From Dankookia rubra (lineage in GTDB: Bacteria; Pseudomonadota; Alphaproteobacteria; Acetobacterales; Acetobacteraceae), in NCBI RefSeq assembly GCF_004355005.1, contig NZ_SMSJ01000015.1:50688-114687 (forward strand): a DNA stretch of 64,000 nucleotides, read 5' to 3'. The notes under the pieces are model-generated. The model was given only the letters and a program-made list of their open reading frames with translations. It had not been told where the DNA came from and did no database searches. Position numbers and translations under genes: made by a program. Positions 9,064 through 20,597 of the stretch are shown piece by piece. Position 1 is the stretch's first letter. Every line of letters starts with the position of its first letter.

Positions 9064-10467
9064 ATGGCCGCAGCCGCCGACTACCTGGTGAAGGACCTTT
9101 CACTGGCTGATTGGGGCCGCAAGGAAATTGCCATGGCCGAGGACGAGATGCCCGGCCTGATGGCGGTGCGGCGCGAATACGGCCCGTCGCAGCCGCTGAA
9201 GGGCGCCCGCGTCGCCGGCTGCCTGCACATGACCATCCAGACCGCCGTGCTGATCGAGACGCTGAAGGCGCTCGGCGCCGATGTCCGCTGGTCCTCCTGC
9301 AACATCTTCTCGACCCAGGACCACGCCGCGGCCGCCATTGCCGCCGCCGGCACGCCGGTCTTCGCCGTGAAGGGCGAGAGCCTGCCGGAATACTGGGACT
9401 ACGTGCAGAAGACGCTGGAGTGGCACGACGGCGGCGAGCCGAACATGCTGCTCGACGACGGCGGCGACATGACGCTGCTGGTCCACTACGGCCTGCGCGC
9501 CGAGCAGGGCGACGTTGCCTTCCTCGACAAGGCGACGAACGAGGAGGAGGAGGTCTTCTTCGCCCTCATCAAGAAGCTGGTGCAGACCAAGCCGGGCTGG
9601 TTCGCCAGGCTCGCCAAGTCGATCCAGGGCGTCTCCGAGGAGACGACGACGGGCGTCCACCGCCTCTACATCATGGCGAAGGAAGGGAAGCTCCTCTTCC
9701 CCGCGATCAACGTGAACGACAGCGTCACCAAGTCGAAGTTCGACAACCTCTACGGCTGCCGCGAGAGCCTGGTCGACGGCATCCGGCGGGGAACCGACGT
9801 GATGATGTCGGGCAAGGTCGCCATGGTCGCGGGTTTCGGCGATGTCGGCAAGGGCAGCGCGGCGTCGCTGCGCAATGCCGGCTGCCGCGTGATGGTCAGT
9901 GAGGTCGACCCGATCTGCGCGCTGCAGGCGGCGATGGAGGGCTACGAGGTCGTGACGATGGAGGATGCCGCGCCGCGCGCCGACATCTTCGTCACCGCGA
10001 CCGGCAACGTCGACGTCATCACCATCGACCACCTGCGCGCGATGAAGCACCGCGCCATCGTCTGCAACATCGGCCACTTCGACAGCGAGATCCAGGTCGC
10101 CGCGCTGAAGAACTACAAGTGGACCAACGTGAAGCCGCAGGTGGACGAGGTCGAGTTCCCCGACGGCAAGCGCATCATCCTGCTGTCCGAGGGACGCCTG
10201 GTGAACCTCGGCAACGCCACGGGACACCCGTCCTTCGTGATGTCCGCCAGCTTCACCAACCAGACCCTGGCGCAGATCGAGCTGTGGTCGAACCCCGGCA
10301 AGTACGAGAAGAAGGTCTACGTGCTGCCGAAGCACCTGGACGAGAAGGTTGCCGCCCTGCACCTGGAAAAGGTCGGCGCCAAGCTGACCAAGCTCAGCCC
10401 GCAGCAGGCCGGCTATATCGGCGTGCCCGAGGAAGGCCCCTTCAAGGCCGAGCAGTACCGCTACTGA
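9064..10467 (+). CDS. ahcY: Adenosylhomocysteinase
   Basis: S-adenosylhomocysteine hydrolase splits SAH into adenosine and homocysteine, sustaining the methyl cycle. The 467-residue protein begins at ATG 9064 after a GAGG site; an upstream in-frame ATG is less well placed. Motifs include [50 protein letters not shown] (split here as two runs: [11 protein letters not shown] and [10 protein letters not shown]), the NAD-binding [13 protein letters not shown] and the C-terminal KAEQYRY that completes the cofactor site of the neighbouring subunit. Length is as expected for the bacterial type. It is monocistronic, with a candidate operator upstream and a terminator directly downstream. Confidence 0.97.
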   Translation: MAAAADYLVKDLSLADWGRKEIAMAEDEMPGLMAVRREYGPSQPLKGARVAGCLHMTIQTAVLIETLKALGADVRWSSCNIFSTQDHAAAAIAAAGTPVFAVKGESLPEYWDYVQKTLEWHDGGEPNMLLDDGGDMTLLVHYGLRAEQGDVAFLDKATNEEEEVFFALIKKLVQTKPGWFARLAKSIQGVSEETTTGVHRLYIMAKEGKLLFPAINVNDSVTKSKFDNLYGCRESLVDGIRRGTDVMMSGKVAMVAGFGDVGKGSAASLRNAGCRVMVSEVDPICALQAAMEGYEVVTMEDAAPRADIFVTATGNVDVITIDHLRAMKHRAIVCNIGHFDSEIQVAALKNYKWTNVKPQVDEVEFPDGKRIILLSEGRLVNLGNATGHPSFVMSASFTNQTLAQIELWSNPGKYEKKVYVLPKHLDEKVAALHLEKVGAKLTKLSPQQAGYIGVPEEGPFKAEQYRY

Positions 10468-10471
10468 GGGA

Positions 10472-10503
10472 TCGCGGCCCCGCCCGCGAAGTCGGGGCCG
10501 CGA
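10472..10503. terminator. Bidirectional hairpin between ahcY and a dctP gene
   Basis: A perfect 11-bp inverted repeat (TCGCGGCCCCG, 10-nt loop, CGGGGCCGCGA) begins 4 nt after the ahcY stop and ends just before the stop of the convergent dctP gene. It can serve both strands. Confidence 0.6.
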
Positions 10504-10509
10504 GCCTTC

Positions 10510-11589
<1,080 letters not shown>

Positions 11590-11777
11590 GGTTGTTACCT
11601 CCCTGCGCCGTCGCCGGCGCGAAGGCAGGGTGCGGGGGCCGCGCCAACGGCGGCAACCGAATTCGTAACATCGGCAGGGAGCAGCATGTTGCGGTTGATG
11701 CGGCGGCGGCGTGATCGCCGCGCCGTCGCTGGCGCGCCGCATTGCGCCGCGGTGCCGCAGCCCCATCTGGCACCGGC

Positions 11778-12191
11778 ATGATCCTCTCCGGCATCGCCCT
11801 CTTCGCCACCGCCCTGCTGCTGGGCGGCATGGTCTTCTTCGCGGTCGCCATCGCGCCGCTGGTCTTCACCCGGCTGCCGCCCGAATGGGCCGGGCGCTTC
11901 ATTCGCCAGGTCTTCCCGATCTACTACCTTTGGGTGCTCGGCCTTTCGGCCGCCGCGGCCGTGGCACTGCTGCCCCTGCGCGGCTGGGACGCGCTGGCGA
12001 TGGCCGCCGTCGCCGCGCTGGGCGTCTGGCTGCGGCAGGGGCTGATGCCGCGGATCAACCGGCTCTCGGATGCGGCGCAGGCCGGGGATGCGGCGGCGAA
12101 GCCCCGGTTCGACGCGGCGCACCGGCTGAGCGTGGCGCTCAACGCGGTGCAGATCCTGGCGGCGCTGGTGGTGCTGCTGCGCTTCGCCTGA
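11778..12191 (+). CDS. DUF4149-type small membrane protein
   Basis: This 137-residue integral membrane protein has about four hydrophobic segments: residues 2-28 (MILSGIALFATALLLGGMVFF...), 45-65, 67-85 and 118-136. The RLPPEWAGRFIRQVFPIYYL loop and the cytosolic RINRLSDAA segment match the DUF4149/TMEM205-like family. The ATG at 11778 was chosen because the first transmembrane helix begins there; no good Shine-Dalgarno sequence precedes it. It is divergent from the dctP gene and convergent with the LysR gene 6 nt away. Its function is not known. Confidence 0.75.
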   Translation: MILSGIALFATALLLGGMVFFAVAIAPLVFTRLPPEWAGRFIRQVFPIYYLWVLGLSAAAAVALLPLRGWDALAMAAVAALGVWLRQGLMPRINRLSDAAQAGDAAAKPRFDAAHRLSVALNAVQILAALVVLLRFA

Positions 12192-12197
12192 ACCGCT

Positions 12198-13106
12198 TCA
12201 GTCCCGCGCCTTGCGCGCTTCCTGCCGGACCAGCGCCAGGAAGTTGCGCGCCGCGGCGGAGCCGCCGTCGCGCCGCGCGACGATCGCCAGCACCGCGCGC
12301 GGCACCGCCTCCCCGGCCAGCTTCCGGTAGGCCAGGCCCTCCAGCGCGACGCGGCGGGTGGAGGCGGGGACGAGCGTGACGCCGAGCCCGGCCGCCACCA
12401 GGCTGAGCGCCGAGGTGACGCGCGGCGCCTCCTGCCCGAGCCGCGGGCTGAAGCCGGCCGCCAGGCAGCCGGCCAGCATCGCCTCGAACAGCGCGGGGCC
12501 CTGCTGCCGGGCATAGGCGATGAAGGTCTCGCCCGCGAGCGCGGCGAGCGTCAGGGCGGGCCCGGCCTCCGCGGCCAGAGGGTGGCCGGCCGGCAGCGCC
12601 GCGACCATCGGCTCCTCCAGCAGCCGGTGCAGCACAAGCCCTTCCGGCAGCGCCGCCTCGGCGCGGAAGAAGGCGATGTCGAGCCGTCCGTCCTGCAGCC
12701 GCTCCACCAGCTCGGCCCGCAGGCATTCCTCGAGCGTCAGGGTGACCAGGGGCCAGGCCTCCCGGAAGCTCCGGATCACGCCGGGCACGAAGGGGTGGAA
12801 GGGCGCGGTGGGCGGCACGCCGACGGCAAGCCGGCCCTGCTCGCCGGCCGCGATCCGCCGCGCCGTCGCCGTCGCCGCGGCGAGCCGGGCGAGGATCGCC
12901 TGCGCCTCGCCGAGGAAGGCGAGCCCCGCCTCGGTCGGCTCCACCCCGCGCGGCCGGCGGCGCAGGAGCTGGACGCCGAGCTCGGCTTCCAGCGCCCGGA
13001 TCTGCTGGCTCAGCGGCGGCTGCTGCATGCCCAGCCGCTCGGCGGCCCGGGTGACGTGCCGCTCCTCGGCGACGGCGACGAAGTAGCGGAGGTGCCGGAG
13101 TTCCAT
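12198..13106 (-). CDS. LysR-family transcriptional regulator
   Basis: A 302-residue regulator with an N-terminal winged helix-turn-helix (residues 1-60: VTRAAERLGMQQPPLSQQIR) and a periplasmic-binding-like effector domain (residues 90-295; GVPPTAPFHPFVPGVIRSF, AFFRAEAALPEGL). It is divergent from a Bug/TctC receptor gene, with about 100 nt between starts. This is a standard arrangement in which the regulator senses the acid handled by the neighbouring protein. A palindrome directly before its start codon may mediate autoregulation. The effector is unknown. Confidence 0.9.
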   Translation of the reverse strand: MELRHLRYFVAVAEERHVTRAAERLGMQQPPLSQQIRALEAELGVQLLRRRPRGVEPTEAGLAFLGEAQAILARLAAATATARRIAAGEQGRLAVGVPPTAPFHPFVPGVIRSFREAWPLVTLTLEECLRAELVERLQDGRLDIAFFRAEAALPEGLVLHRLLEEPMVAALPAGHPLAAEAGPALTLAALAGETFIAYARQQGPALFEAMLAGCLAAGFSPRLGQEAPRVTSALSLVAAGLGVTLVPASTRRVALEGLAYRKLAGEAVPRAVLAIVARRDGGSAAARNFLALVRQEARKARD

Positions 13107-13107
13107 G

Positions 13108-13126
13108 CCATATCCGCCGCATATGG
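13108..13126. promoter_or_regulatory. Candidate LysR-box palindrome
   Basis: CCATAT, a 7-nt GC spacer and ATATGG form a perfect inverted repeat that fits the T-N11-A pattern of LysR-type binding sites. It lies in the divergent lysR/Bug intergenic region and starts 2 nt before the lysR initiation codon. Binding there would cover the ribosome-binding and promoter region of lysR. Confidence 0.5.
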
Positions 13127-13205
13127 ATTTCGCTGCGGGCCGATGATGGTCCGAATGCCTGGGCCGATCCATCCTGCCGGCCAGCCCCACCGGAGATCCG
13201 CCGCC

Positions 13206-14189
13206 ATGGAGCCGACCCGCCGCCTGCTGCTTGCCGCCGCCCTGCCCCTGGCAGCCCTCCCCCTGGCCGCCCTTCCCCTGGCAGCCCGGGCGGAGGCCTG
13301 GCCCGCCCGCCCGGTCCGGCTGCTGACCGGCTTCGCCCCCGGCGGGCCGATGGACATCGTCGGCCGGCTCATGGCCGGCTGGCTCGGCGGGGTGCTCGGC
13401 CAGCCCGTGCTGGTGGAGAACCGGCCGGGCGCCGGCGGCAACCTGGCGACGGAGGCCGTGGCCCAGGCGGCGCCGGACGGCCATGTGCTGCTGCTCTGCG
13501 GCCCGGTGAACGCCATCAACATGGCGCTCTACCCGCAGCTGCCCTTCGACTTCGGGCGCGACATCGCCCCTGTCGCCGGCATCGCCCGGGTGCCGCTGGT
13601 CATGCTGGTCCACCCCGGCGTGCCGGCCGCGACAGCGGCGGAGCTCATCGCCCTGGCGCGGGCCCGGCCCGGGCAGCTCGCCATGGCCTCGTCCGGCAAC
13701 GGCACGCCGCAGCACCTGGCGGGCGCGCTGTTCCAGCAGGCATCCGGCGCCGCGTTGCTGCACGTGCCCTATCGCGGCTCCGGCCCGGCGCTGGCCGACC
13801 TGGTGGCGGGGCGGGTGCAGGTGATGTTCGATGCCCTGCCCTCCGCCATCGGCCATGTCCGGGGCGGGCGGCTGCAGGCGCTGGCGGTGACCACTGCCGA
13901 GCCGGCGGGGGCGCTGCCCGAGCTGCCGACACTGGCCGCGACGCTGCCGGGCTACGAGGCGAGCTCCTGGTATGCCATCGGCGCCCCGCGCGGGACGCCG
14001 GCGGAGACCGTGGCGCGGCTGAACCAGGCGGTCGGGGCCGGCCTGGCCGACCCGGGAGTTGCGGCGCGGCTGGCGGAGCTCGGCGCCACGCCCATGCCGC
14101 TCCCGCCGGCCGAGCTCGGCGACCTGTTCGCCGCCGAGCTGGCGCGGTGGGGGCGGGTGATCCGGGAGGCGCGGATCACCCTCGACTGA
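13206..14189 (+). CDS. Bug/TctC-family tripartite tricarboxylate receptor
   Basis: A periplasmic receptor of 327 residues. The signal peptide contains the pentapeptide LPLAA three times in tandem (residues 15-29), coded by near-identical 15-nt units. Mature features of the Bug fold are PARPVRLLTGFAPGGPMDI, VENRPGAGGNLATEAVA, VPYRGSGPALADLVAGRVQ and a C-terminal RWGRVIREARI. No tctA/tctB membrane genes are nearby, as for all six Bug genes in the window. It is probably controlled by the divergent LysR gene. The ligand is a carboxylate in characterised members, but the particular one cannot be read here. Confidence 0.92.
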   Translation: MEPTRRLLLAAALPLAALPLAALPLAARAEAWPARPVRLLTGFAPGGPMDIVGRLMAGWLGGVLGQPVLVENRPGAGGNLATEAVAQAAPDGHVLLLCGPVNAINMALYPQLPFDFGRDIAPVAGIARVPLVMLVHPGVPAATAAELIALARARPGQLAMASSGNGTPQHLAGALFQQASGAALLHVPYRGSGPALADLVAGRVQVMFDALPSAIGHVRGGRLQALAVTTAEPAGALPELPTLAATLPGYEASSWYAIGAPRGTPAETVARLNQAVGAGLADPGVAARLAELGATPMPLPPAELGDLFAAELARWGRVIREARITLD

Positions 14190-14198
14190 GGCGCCCGG

Positions 14199-14846
14199 TC
14201 AGTTCCGCAGGGCGGTGGTGAAGCCGGCCTCGGTCTTCGCCGTGACCTCCTCGAGCGTCACCTCGGGCGCCAGCTCGACCAGCCGCAGGTCGGTCTCGCC
14301 GCGGCGGGCGAGCTCGAAGACCGCGAGCTCGGTGATCACCATGTCGACCACCCGGGCGCCGGTCAGCGGCAGGTTGCAGGCCTTGAGCAGCTTCGGCTTG
14401 CCTCCGGCGGTGTGCTCCATCAGCACCACGACCTTCTTTACCCCGGCGACCAGGTCCATCGCCCCGCCCATCCCCTTCACCATCTTGCCGGGGATCATCC
14501 AGTTGGCGAGGTCGCCGTTCTCGGCCACCTGCAGCGCGCCGAGGATCGACAGGTCGATATGCCCGCCGCGGATCATGGCGAAGCTGTCGGCGGAGGAGAA
14601 ATAGCTGCTGGTCGGCAGGGCGGTGATGGTCTGCTTGCCGGCATTGATCAGGTCCGGGTCCTCCTCGCCCTCATAGGGGAAGGGGCCGAGGCCGAGCATG
14701 CCGTTCTCGCTCTGCAGCTGCACGTTGAAGCCGGCGGGGACGTGGTTCGCCACCAGCGTCGGGATGCCGATGCCGAGGTTCACGTAGAAGCCGTCCTGCA
14801 GCTCGCGCGCGGCGCGGGCGGCCATCTGGTCACGGGTCCAGGCCAT
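14199..14846 (-). CDS. scoB: 3-oxoacid CoA-transferase subunit B
   Basis: The beta subunit of a succinyl-CoA:3-oxoacid (acetoacetate) CoA-transferase, 215 residues. The start at 14846 ([16 protein letters not shown]) is that of the family. The catalytic Glu lies in [13 protein letters not shown] near residue 50, and the [19 protein letters not shown] and [16 protein letters not shown] segments are typical. It follows subunit A by 26 nt, making an A-B operon that activates acetoacetate by CoA transfer from succinyl-CoA. It ends convergently 9 nt from the Bug gene. Use on 3-oxoadipate (PcaIJ type) is less likely but possible. Confidence 0.93.
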   Translation of the reverse strand: MAWTRDQMAARAARELQDGFYVNLGIGIPTLVANHVPAGFNVQLQSENGMLGLGPFPYEGEEDPDLINAGKQTITALPTSSYFSSADSFAMIRGGHIDLSILGALQVAENGDLANWMIPGKMVKGMGGAMDLVAGVKKVVVLMEHTAGGKPKLLKACNLPLTGARVVDMVITELAVFELARRGETDLRLVELAPEVTLEEVTAKTEAGFTTALRN

Positions 14847-14872
14847 GTTTCCGTTCCTTCGCTGACCAGGGG

Positions 14873-15601
14873 TTACGCCACGCCGCCGGCTGCGGCCGGC
14901 TCGCGCCTGCGGACGGTGCGCTGCTCGATCCGCTTCTCGTAGCCCGGCGGGCACTGGACCATGCGCTTCACGTAGACGCCGGGGGTGACGATGTGGTCGG
15001 GGTCGAGCTCGCCCGGCTTCACCAGGTGCTCGACCTGCGCGACCGTCACCTTGGCCGCGGTCGCCATCATCGGGTTGAAGTTCCGCGCGGTCTTCCGGTA
15101 GATCAGGTTGCCCTCGGCATCGCCCATATAGGCATGGACGATGGCGAGGTCGGCGACGATGCCCCGCTCCTGCACATAGGTCTCGCCGTCGAACTCGGCC
15201 GTCGGCTTGCCCTTGGCGACCTCGGTGCCGACGCCGGTCTTGGTGTAGAAGGCCGGGATGCCGGCGCCGCCGGCGCGGATCCGCTCGGCCAGCGTGCCCT
15301 GCGGGTTGAACTCGATCTCGAGTTCCCCGGCCAGGAACTGCTCGGCGAAGGTCTTGTTCTCGCCGACATAGCTGCTGATCATCTTGCGCACCTGCCGGGT
15401 CTTCAGCAGCAGGCCGAGCCCCGCGTCGTCGATGCCGGCATTGTTCGAGACGATGGTGAGGTCGCGCACCCCGCTGTCGCGGATCGCCTCGATCAGCAGG
15501 GACGGGATGCCGCAGAGGCCGAAGCCGCCGGAATGGATCATCATGCCGTCGCGCAGCAGGCCCGCGAGGGCTGCCTTCGCGTCCGGAAACACCTTGCCCA
15601 T
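14873..15601 (-). CDS. scoA: 3-oxoacid CoA-transferase subunit A
   Basis: The alpha subunit of the same CoA-transferase, 242 residues from ATG 15601. A GTG two codons upstream is in frame but would sit inside the AGGAGAGG ribosome-binding site, so the ATG is preferred. Motifs are [20 protein letters not shown] (glycine-rich CoA loop), [15 protein letters not shown] and [20 protein letters not shown] (family-specific). The C-terminal ends in a short Arg/Ala tail. It is the first gene of the scoAB operon; the 140 nt upstream are shared with the divergent tRNA-Ala gene. Confidence 0.94.
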   Translation of the reverse strand: MGKVFPDAKAALAGLLRDGMMIHSGGFGLCGIPSLLIEAIRDSGVRDLTIVSNNAGIDDAGLGLLLKTRQVRKMISSYVGENKTFAEQFLAGELEIEFNPQGTLAERIRAGGAGIPAFYTKTGVGTEVAKGKPTAEFDGETYVQERGIVADLAIVHAYMGDAEGNLIYRKTARNFNPMMATAAKVTVAQVEHLVKPGELDPDHIVTPGVYVKRMVQCPPGYEKRIEQRTVRRREPAAAGGVA

Positions 15602-15696
15602 GCGCACCTCTCCTGGTTTCGGCCGAACCGCCGGGGGGGCAAACTAGTCACGCGGGGGCTGCTGCGAAAGTCCCTGCAAAAGAGGCCCCGGGCCCC

Positions 15697-15724
15697 TTGC
15701 AGACCCGCCGGGCCAGGGTTAAAA
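15697..15724 (+). promoter_or_regulatory. Candidate promoter of the tRNA-Ala gene
   Basis: TTGCAG (15697-15702), a 16-nt spacer and TTAAAA (15719-15724) place the expected start of transcription about 10 nt before the mature 5' end of the tRNA. The AT-rich -10 box stands out against its surroundings. Confidence 0.5.
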
Positions 15725-15740
15725 GCCGCCTCCTTCCTGG

Positions 15741-15816
<76 letters not shown>

Positions 15817-15824
15817 GTTCACCG

Positions 15825-15857
15825 AAAGGCCTGACCGCGGAAGCGGCCAGGCCTTTT
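15825..15857 (+). terminator. Intrinsic terminator of tRNA-Ala
   Basis: Perfect 9-bp stem AAAGGCCTG/CAGGCCTTT, extended across one mismatch by a 4-bp CCGC/GCGG stem with a GGAA loop, followed by a T-run (TTTT). It starts 9 nt after the tRNA CCA. Confidence 0.85.
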
Positions 15858-15913
15858 GCGTATCAGGGGATCTGATCCCAGGCCCGGCCCGGCAGAGCGG
15901 CGCCTGATCGGCG

Positions 15914-16249
15914 GTGCAGCAGTACGACCCGTTGCTGGCCGCGCGGATGGCGCCGCTGCGGGCCGGCGCGGCGCCGGCAGCGCTGCAGCCCGGCGGGCAT
16001 CTGGTAAAGGCGGTGACGGCGGGGACCCGTCCCGGCTTCGGCCGCTGGCTGGCGCTCGGGGGCCGCGCCGCCCCGCCGCCCAGCCAGGCGACGGTCGAGG
16101 CCGCGCCGCTGGCCGCAGGCTTCATCCTGCACGTGACGGAACCGCTCGGCGCCCGGCCGGCGGCGGCGGCCGAGGCTAGGTTGCGCCTGCTGCGCGGGGC
16201 CGTCGCAGGGCTGGCGGCCGGCGGTCAGGCCACCGAGACGACGCGGTAG
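15914..16249 (+). CDS. Hypothetical protein, weak support
   Basis: An open frame of 111 codons (MQQYDPLLAARMAPL...) downstream of the tRNA terminator, with no recognised domain. The composition is Ala/Gly/Arg-rich, but the stretch TRPGFGRWLALGG and the acidic-poor C-terminus look more protein-like than the antisense frame. Its end overlaps the convergent gene at 16225 by 25 nt. It could be a genuine small protein or a GC-driven open frame. Confidence 0.35.
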   Translation: MQQYDPLLAARMAPLRAGAAPAALQPGGHLVKAVTAGTRPGFGRWLALGGRAAPPPSQATVEAAPLAAGFILHVTEPLGARPAAAAEARLRLLRGAVAGLAAGGQATETTR

Positions 16250-16593
16250 GAGAATTCGGTCCCGTCCGGCTCGCGGATGGTCACGTATTCCCCGGGGCGC
16301 AGCTGCCCGGCATTGCGGATCGTGGCATGCAGTGGCGCGTCCGCCGCCTCGCCCGGGGCGGGGAAGAGCCGGATGGACCAGCTTTCGGTATCGGGGTCGA
16401 ACAGCATGTCGCCGTCGCGGGCCGGGCCGCCGGGCCAGATGCGCCGGGCATGCCAGGGCTTCGGGTCGGCCAGCCAGGCCTCGACGTCCAGGTGCCCACC
16501 CGGGGTCAGCGCCACGGCAATCTCGTAGCGGTGGTTGGGGCTGCCCTGCGGGAAGCCGGGGCCAGCCGCCACGACCAGCGTCACCATCGGCAT
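16225..16593 (-). CDS. Conserved-looking small hypothetical protein
   Basis: A soluble 122-residue protein with no signal peptide and no family recognised. From ATG 16593 (a G-run precedes it as a possible ribosome-binding site; ATG 16587 is an alternative) it shows a mixed, well-balanced composition: NHRYEIAVALTPGGHLD, KPWHARRIWPGG, TESWSIRLFPAPGE and a C-terminal PDGTEFSYRVVSVA. The pattern of short beta-strands suggests a small beta-barrel or sandwich. It lies just downstream of kup on the same strand (91-nt gap) but need not be related to it. Confidence 0.6.
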   Translation of the reverse strand: MPMVTLVVAAGPGFPQGSPNHRYEIAVALTPGGHLDVEAWLADPKPWHARRIWPGGPARDGDMLFDPDTESWSIRLFPAPGEAADAPLHATIRNAGQLRPGEYVTIREPDGTEFSYRVVSVA

Positions 16594-16684
16594 CCCGTCG
16601 CAATCCCCCCCATGCCGTCGCGCCGCCAGCCGGCGGACTGCGGACCATCGAACTGCCGGAGCAACGCTCGCGGACCGCGGCGGT

Positions 16685-18571
16685 TCAGATCGCCACGCGG
16701 ACGCCCAGTTCCACCACCCGGTCGGACGGGATGCGGAAGAACTCGGTCGCCGGGACGGCATTGCGCGACATCAGGGTGAAGAGCCATTGCCGCCAGTGCG
16801 ACATCTTCGGCACCACGGCGGCCACCAGCGTCTCCCGGCCGAGGAAGTAGCTGGCCTGCATGGCCTCGTAGGGCACGCCGTCCTGCTTCAGTGCCTCCAG
16901 CTCGCGCGGGATGTGCGGGCTTTCCTGGAAGCCGTAGCGCAGGATCACCCGGTAGATGGCGGGCGCCAGTTCCGTCACCTCCCGCCGCCGGTCGGGACCG
17001 ACCTGGGGGATGTCCTCGTTCAGGACGGTGACGAAGATCACGCGCTCATGCAGGACCTTGTTGTGCTTCAGGTTGTGCAGCAGCGCGCCGGGGACGTAGT
17101 CGGCCTGGCCGGTCATGAAGATGGCGATGCCGGGGACGCGGATGGTGCGGCTCTGCGGCAGCCGGGCCAGGAAGGACTTCAGCGGCAGGCTGTCCTGCCG
17201 GAAGCGGGAGAAGAGCAGGTCCCGCCCGCGCTTCCAGGTATGCATCAGGATGAAGAGCCCGGCGCCGAGCACCAGCGGGACGTAGCCGCCTTCCGGGATC
17301 TTCAGCACGTTGGAGGCGAAGAAGGCCGCGTCGATCATCAGCAGCGGCACGAAAACCAGGGCGACCAGCGCCGCCGGCCAGCGGAACTGCCGGCGGAAGA
17401 CCAGGATCGCCAGGGAGCTGGTGCAGACAAAGGTGCCGGTCACCGCGATGCCGTAGGCGGCCGCCAGGTTATCCGAGGTATGGAAGGACAGCACCAGCAC
17501 CAGCACCCCGGCCAGCAGGGCGAAGTTGACCTGCGGCAGGTAGATCTGCCCCTCCTCGGTCTCCGATGTATGGTGCACCACCAGCCGCGGCAGGAAGCCG
17601 AGCTGGACGCATTGCCGGGCAATAGAAAAAGCACCCGATATCATCGACTGGGACGCGATGACCGTCGCCACGGTCGCCAGCACCACCAGCGGCAGCCGCA
17701 GCATCTCCGGCGCCAGCAGGAAGAAGGGGTTCTCGAGCGCGGCCGCGTCGCCGAGCAGCAGGGCGCCCTGGCCCATGTAGTTCAGCGCCAGCGCCGGCAG
17801 GACGTAGAAGGTCCAGGCGAGCTGGATGGGCCGGCGGCCGAAATGCCCCATGTCGGCATAGAGCGCCTCCGCCCCCGTCACCGACAGCACGACCGAGCCG
17901 AAGGCGATGAAGGCGGCCAGCTTGTAGTGGACGCAGAAGGTGATGGCGTGGTGCGGCGAGATGGCGCTCAGCACCTCGGGCTCGCGGACCACCTCGATCA
18001 GCCCGAGCAGGCCAAGCGAGCCGAACCAGAGCGCCATGACCGGGCCGAAGATCCGGCCGATGCTGTGGGTGCCGCGGTACTGCACCAGGAAGAGCGCGAT
18101 CAGGATGACGACGGAGCCGGGGATGATCAGCGGGTCGAAGGCGGGGGAGATGACCTTCAGCCCCTCCATCGCCGAGAGCACCGAGATCGCCGGGGTGATG
18201 ACGCCGTCGCCGAAGAACAGGCAGGCGCCGATGATGCCGAGCAGCATGACGATCTGCCGCGACCGGTCGCTGCCGGCGACCCGCTGGGCCAGGGCCATCA
18301 GCGCCAGGATGCCGCCTTCGCCCTTGTTGTCGGCCTTCAGGATGAAGGTCACGTACTTCACCGTGACCGTCAGGATCAGCGACCAGATGATGAGCGAGAG
18401 GATCCCGAGGATCTCCCAGCGCTCGATCCCGTCGGCGGAGAAATGCAGCAGCGCGGCGCGCAGCGCATAGAGCGGGCTGGTGCCGATGTCCCCGTAGACG
18501 ACGCCGAGCACGCCGAGCAGCAGGGGAAGCGAGACCGCCTTGGCATGGGCGGCGGAGGGGGAGGCGGTCAA
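16685..18571 (-). CDS. kup: Kup-type potassium uptake protein
   Basis: A K+/H+ symporter of the KUP/HAK/KT family in the cytoplasmic membrane, 628 residues, the usual length. The N-terminal signature [19 protein letters not shown] is at residues 21-39, followed by [38 protein letters not shown] and about twelve hydrophobic segments through residue 440. A soluble C-terminal domain of about 170 residues follows. No regulator is visible nearby. The gene is transcribed toward the small hypothetical protein at 16225. Confidence 0.95.
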   Translation of the reverse strand: MTASPSAAHAKAVSLPLLLGVLGVVYGDIGTSPLYALRAALLHFSADGIERWEILGILSLIIWSLILTVTVKYVTFILKADNKGEGGILALMALAQRVAGSDRSRQIVMLLGIIGACLFFGDGVITPAISVLSAMEGLKVISPAFDPLIIPGSVVILIALFLVQYRGTHSIGRIFGPVMALWFGSLGLLGLIEVVREPEVLSAISPHHAITFCVHYKLAAFIAFGSVVLSVTGAEALYADMGHFGRRPIQLAWTFYVLPALALNYMGQGALLLGDAAALENPFFLLAPEMLRLPLVVLATVATVIASQSMISGAFSIARQCVQLGFLPRLVVHHTSETEEGQIYLPQVNFALLAGVLVLVLSFHTSDNLAAAYGIAVTGTFVCTSSLAILVFRRQFRWPAALVALVFVPLLMIDAAFFASNVLKIPEGGYVPLVLGAGLFILMHTWKRGRDLLFSRFRQDSLPLKSFLARLPQSRTIRVPGIAIFMTGQADYVPGALLHNLKHNKVLHERVIFVTVLNEDIPQVGPDRRREVTELAPAIYRVILRYGFQESPHIPRELEALKQDGVPYEAMQASYFLGRETLVAAVVPKMSHWRQWLFTLMSRNAVPATEFFRIPSDRVVELGVRVAI

Positions 18572-18635
18572 GCGGGCGCTCCGGGGGGAGGACGGCGCGA
18601 AGGCTTAGGCTTCCGCCTGTGGCCTTGCAAGGCTG

Positions 18636-18660
18636 CCGTCCCCGGCGCTTCCCGGGACGG
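18636..18660 (-). terminator. Possible terminator of the aap operon
   Basis: A 7-bp inverted repeat (CCGTCCC and GGGACGG, 11-nt loop) lies 3 nt beyond the aapP stop. No T-run follows, so this may only stabilise the transcript end. Confidence 0.35.
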
Positions 18661-18662
18661 GG

Positions 18663-19448
<786 letters not shown>

Positions 19449-19460
19449 CGTGTATCCCCT

Positions 19461-20594
19461 TCAGCGCGCGCGGTGGCGGTTCAGCTCCGCCTCCAGGCCC
19501 TGGCTGTATTTCGACATGGCGAAGCAGAAGACGAAGTAGATGGCGCCGACCGTCAGGTAGACCTCGATGCCGAAGCCCTGCCAGGCCGGTTCGATGATCG
19601 CGGTCTTGCCGGCGGTCAGCAGGTCGAAGATGCCGATGATGAGGACGAGGCTGGTATCCTTGAAGAAGCCGATGAAGGTGTTCACCAGCGGCGGGATCAC
19701 CATCCGCAACGCCTGGGGGAGGATGATGAAGCCGGTCTTCTGCCAGTAGGACAGGCCGAGCGCGTCGGCCGCCTCGTACTGGCCCTTCGACAGCGACTGC
19801 AGGCCGCCGCGGACGACCTCGGCCAGGTAGGCGCCGGCGAAGAGGATGATGGCGAGCTGGGCGCGCAGCAGCTTGTCGATGTTCATCCCCTCCGGCAGGA
19901 AGAGCGGGAACATCACGCTGGCCATGAACAACAGCGAGATCAGCGGCACGCCGCGGATCAGCTCGACGTAAAGGACGCAGAGCGCCTTGATCGCCGGCAG
20001 GGAGGACCGCCGCCCGAGTGCCACGACGATCGCCAGCGGGAAGGCGAAGGCGAGCCCGAAGGTCGCCAGGATCAGGGTGATGACAAGGCCGCCCCAGCGT
20101 TCCTGCGGCACGTAGGTGAGGCCGGCGACGCCGCCCCACATCAGCACGCCGATCAGCGTCAGCACGCCAATCCAGACCAAGGCCAGCTCCTTGCGCCAGA
20201 AGCGCCGCATCGCCGAGACGATGTAGAGCCCGACGAAGAGCAGGACGCAGAGCGCGGGGCGCCAGTGTTCCTCATACGGGTAGGTGCCGAACAGGATGAA
20301 GCGGTGCTTCTCCGTGATCACCGCCCAGCAGGCGCCAATCCCGCGCAGGTCGCGGCAGGCCTGGGTCTGGTTGTCCGGCACCGACCAGACGGCGTTGACG
20401 ATGCCCCATTCGACGAAGCCAATCGCCCAGCGCACCAGGAAATAGGCCACCACCAGCGTGACCGCGGTGTTGATCCAGGAGGAGAAGAGGTTGGCCCGCA
20501 GCCAGGCCGGCAGCCCGATCTGGCTGGCCGGCGGGGTGCGCGGCGCGGCCTTGGGCACCTTGGCGGCGGCGGTGTCCAGCGTGATGTCGCTCAT
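19461..20594 (-). CDS. aapM: General L-amino acid ABC transporter permease AapM
   Basis: One of the two permeases of the Aap importer, 377 residues, with the long N-terminal half and periplasmic loop (CRDLRGIGACWAVITEKH) that mark AapM/BztC. The EAA-type cytoplasmic loop ADALGLSYWQKTGFIILPQALR engages the ATPase. About eight membrane segments are visible. An 86-nt gap separates it from aapQ; this gap contains a small hairpin and a second copy of the aapQ C-terminal codons. Confidence 0.94.
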   Translation of the reverse strand: MSDITLDTAAAKVPKAAPRTPPASQIGLPAWLRANLFSSWINTAVTLVVAYFLVRWAIGFVEWGIVNAVWSVPDNQTQACRDLRGIGACWAVITEKHRFILFGTYPYEEHWRPALCVLLFVGLYIVSAMRRFWRKELALVWIGVLTLIGVLMWGGVAGLTYVPQERWGGLVITLILATFGLAFAFPLAIVVALGRRSSLPAIKALCVLYVELIRGVPLISLLFMASVMFPLFLPEGMNIDKLLRAQLAIILFAGAYLAEVVRGGLQSLSKGQYEAADALGLSYWQKTGFIILPQALRMVIPPLVNTFIGFFKDTSLVLIIGIFDLLTAGKTAIIEPAWQGFGIEVYLTVGAIYFVFCFAMSKYSQGLEAELNRHRAR

Positions 20595-20597
20595 GGC

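Noticed and set aside
15863-16648. A 261-codon minus-strand frame over the two small hypothetical genes
   Set aside because: The shorter protein in another minus-strand frame (16225-16593) has a more natural composition; the longer frame is Arg/Gly-rich.
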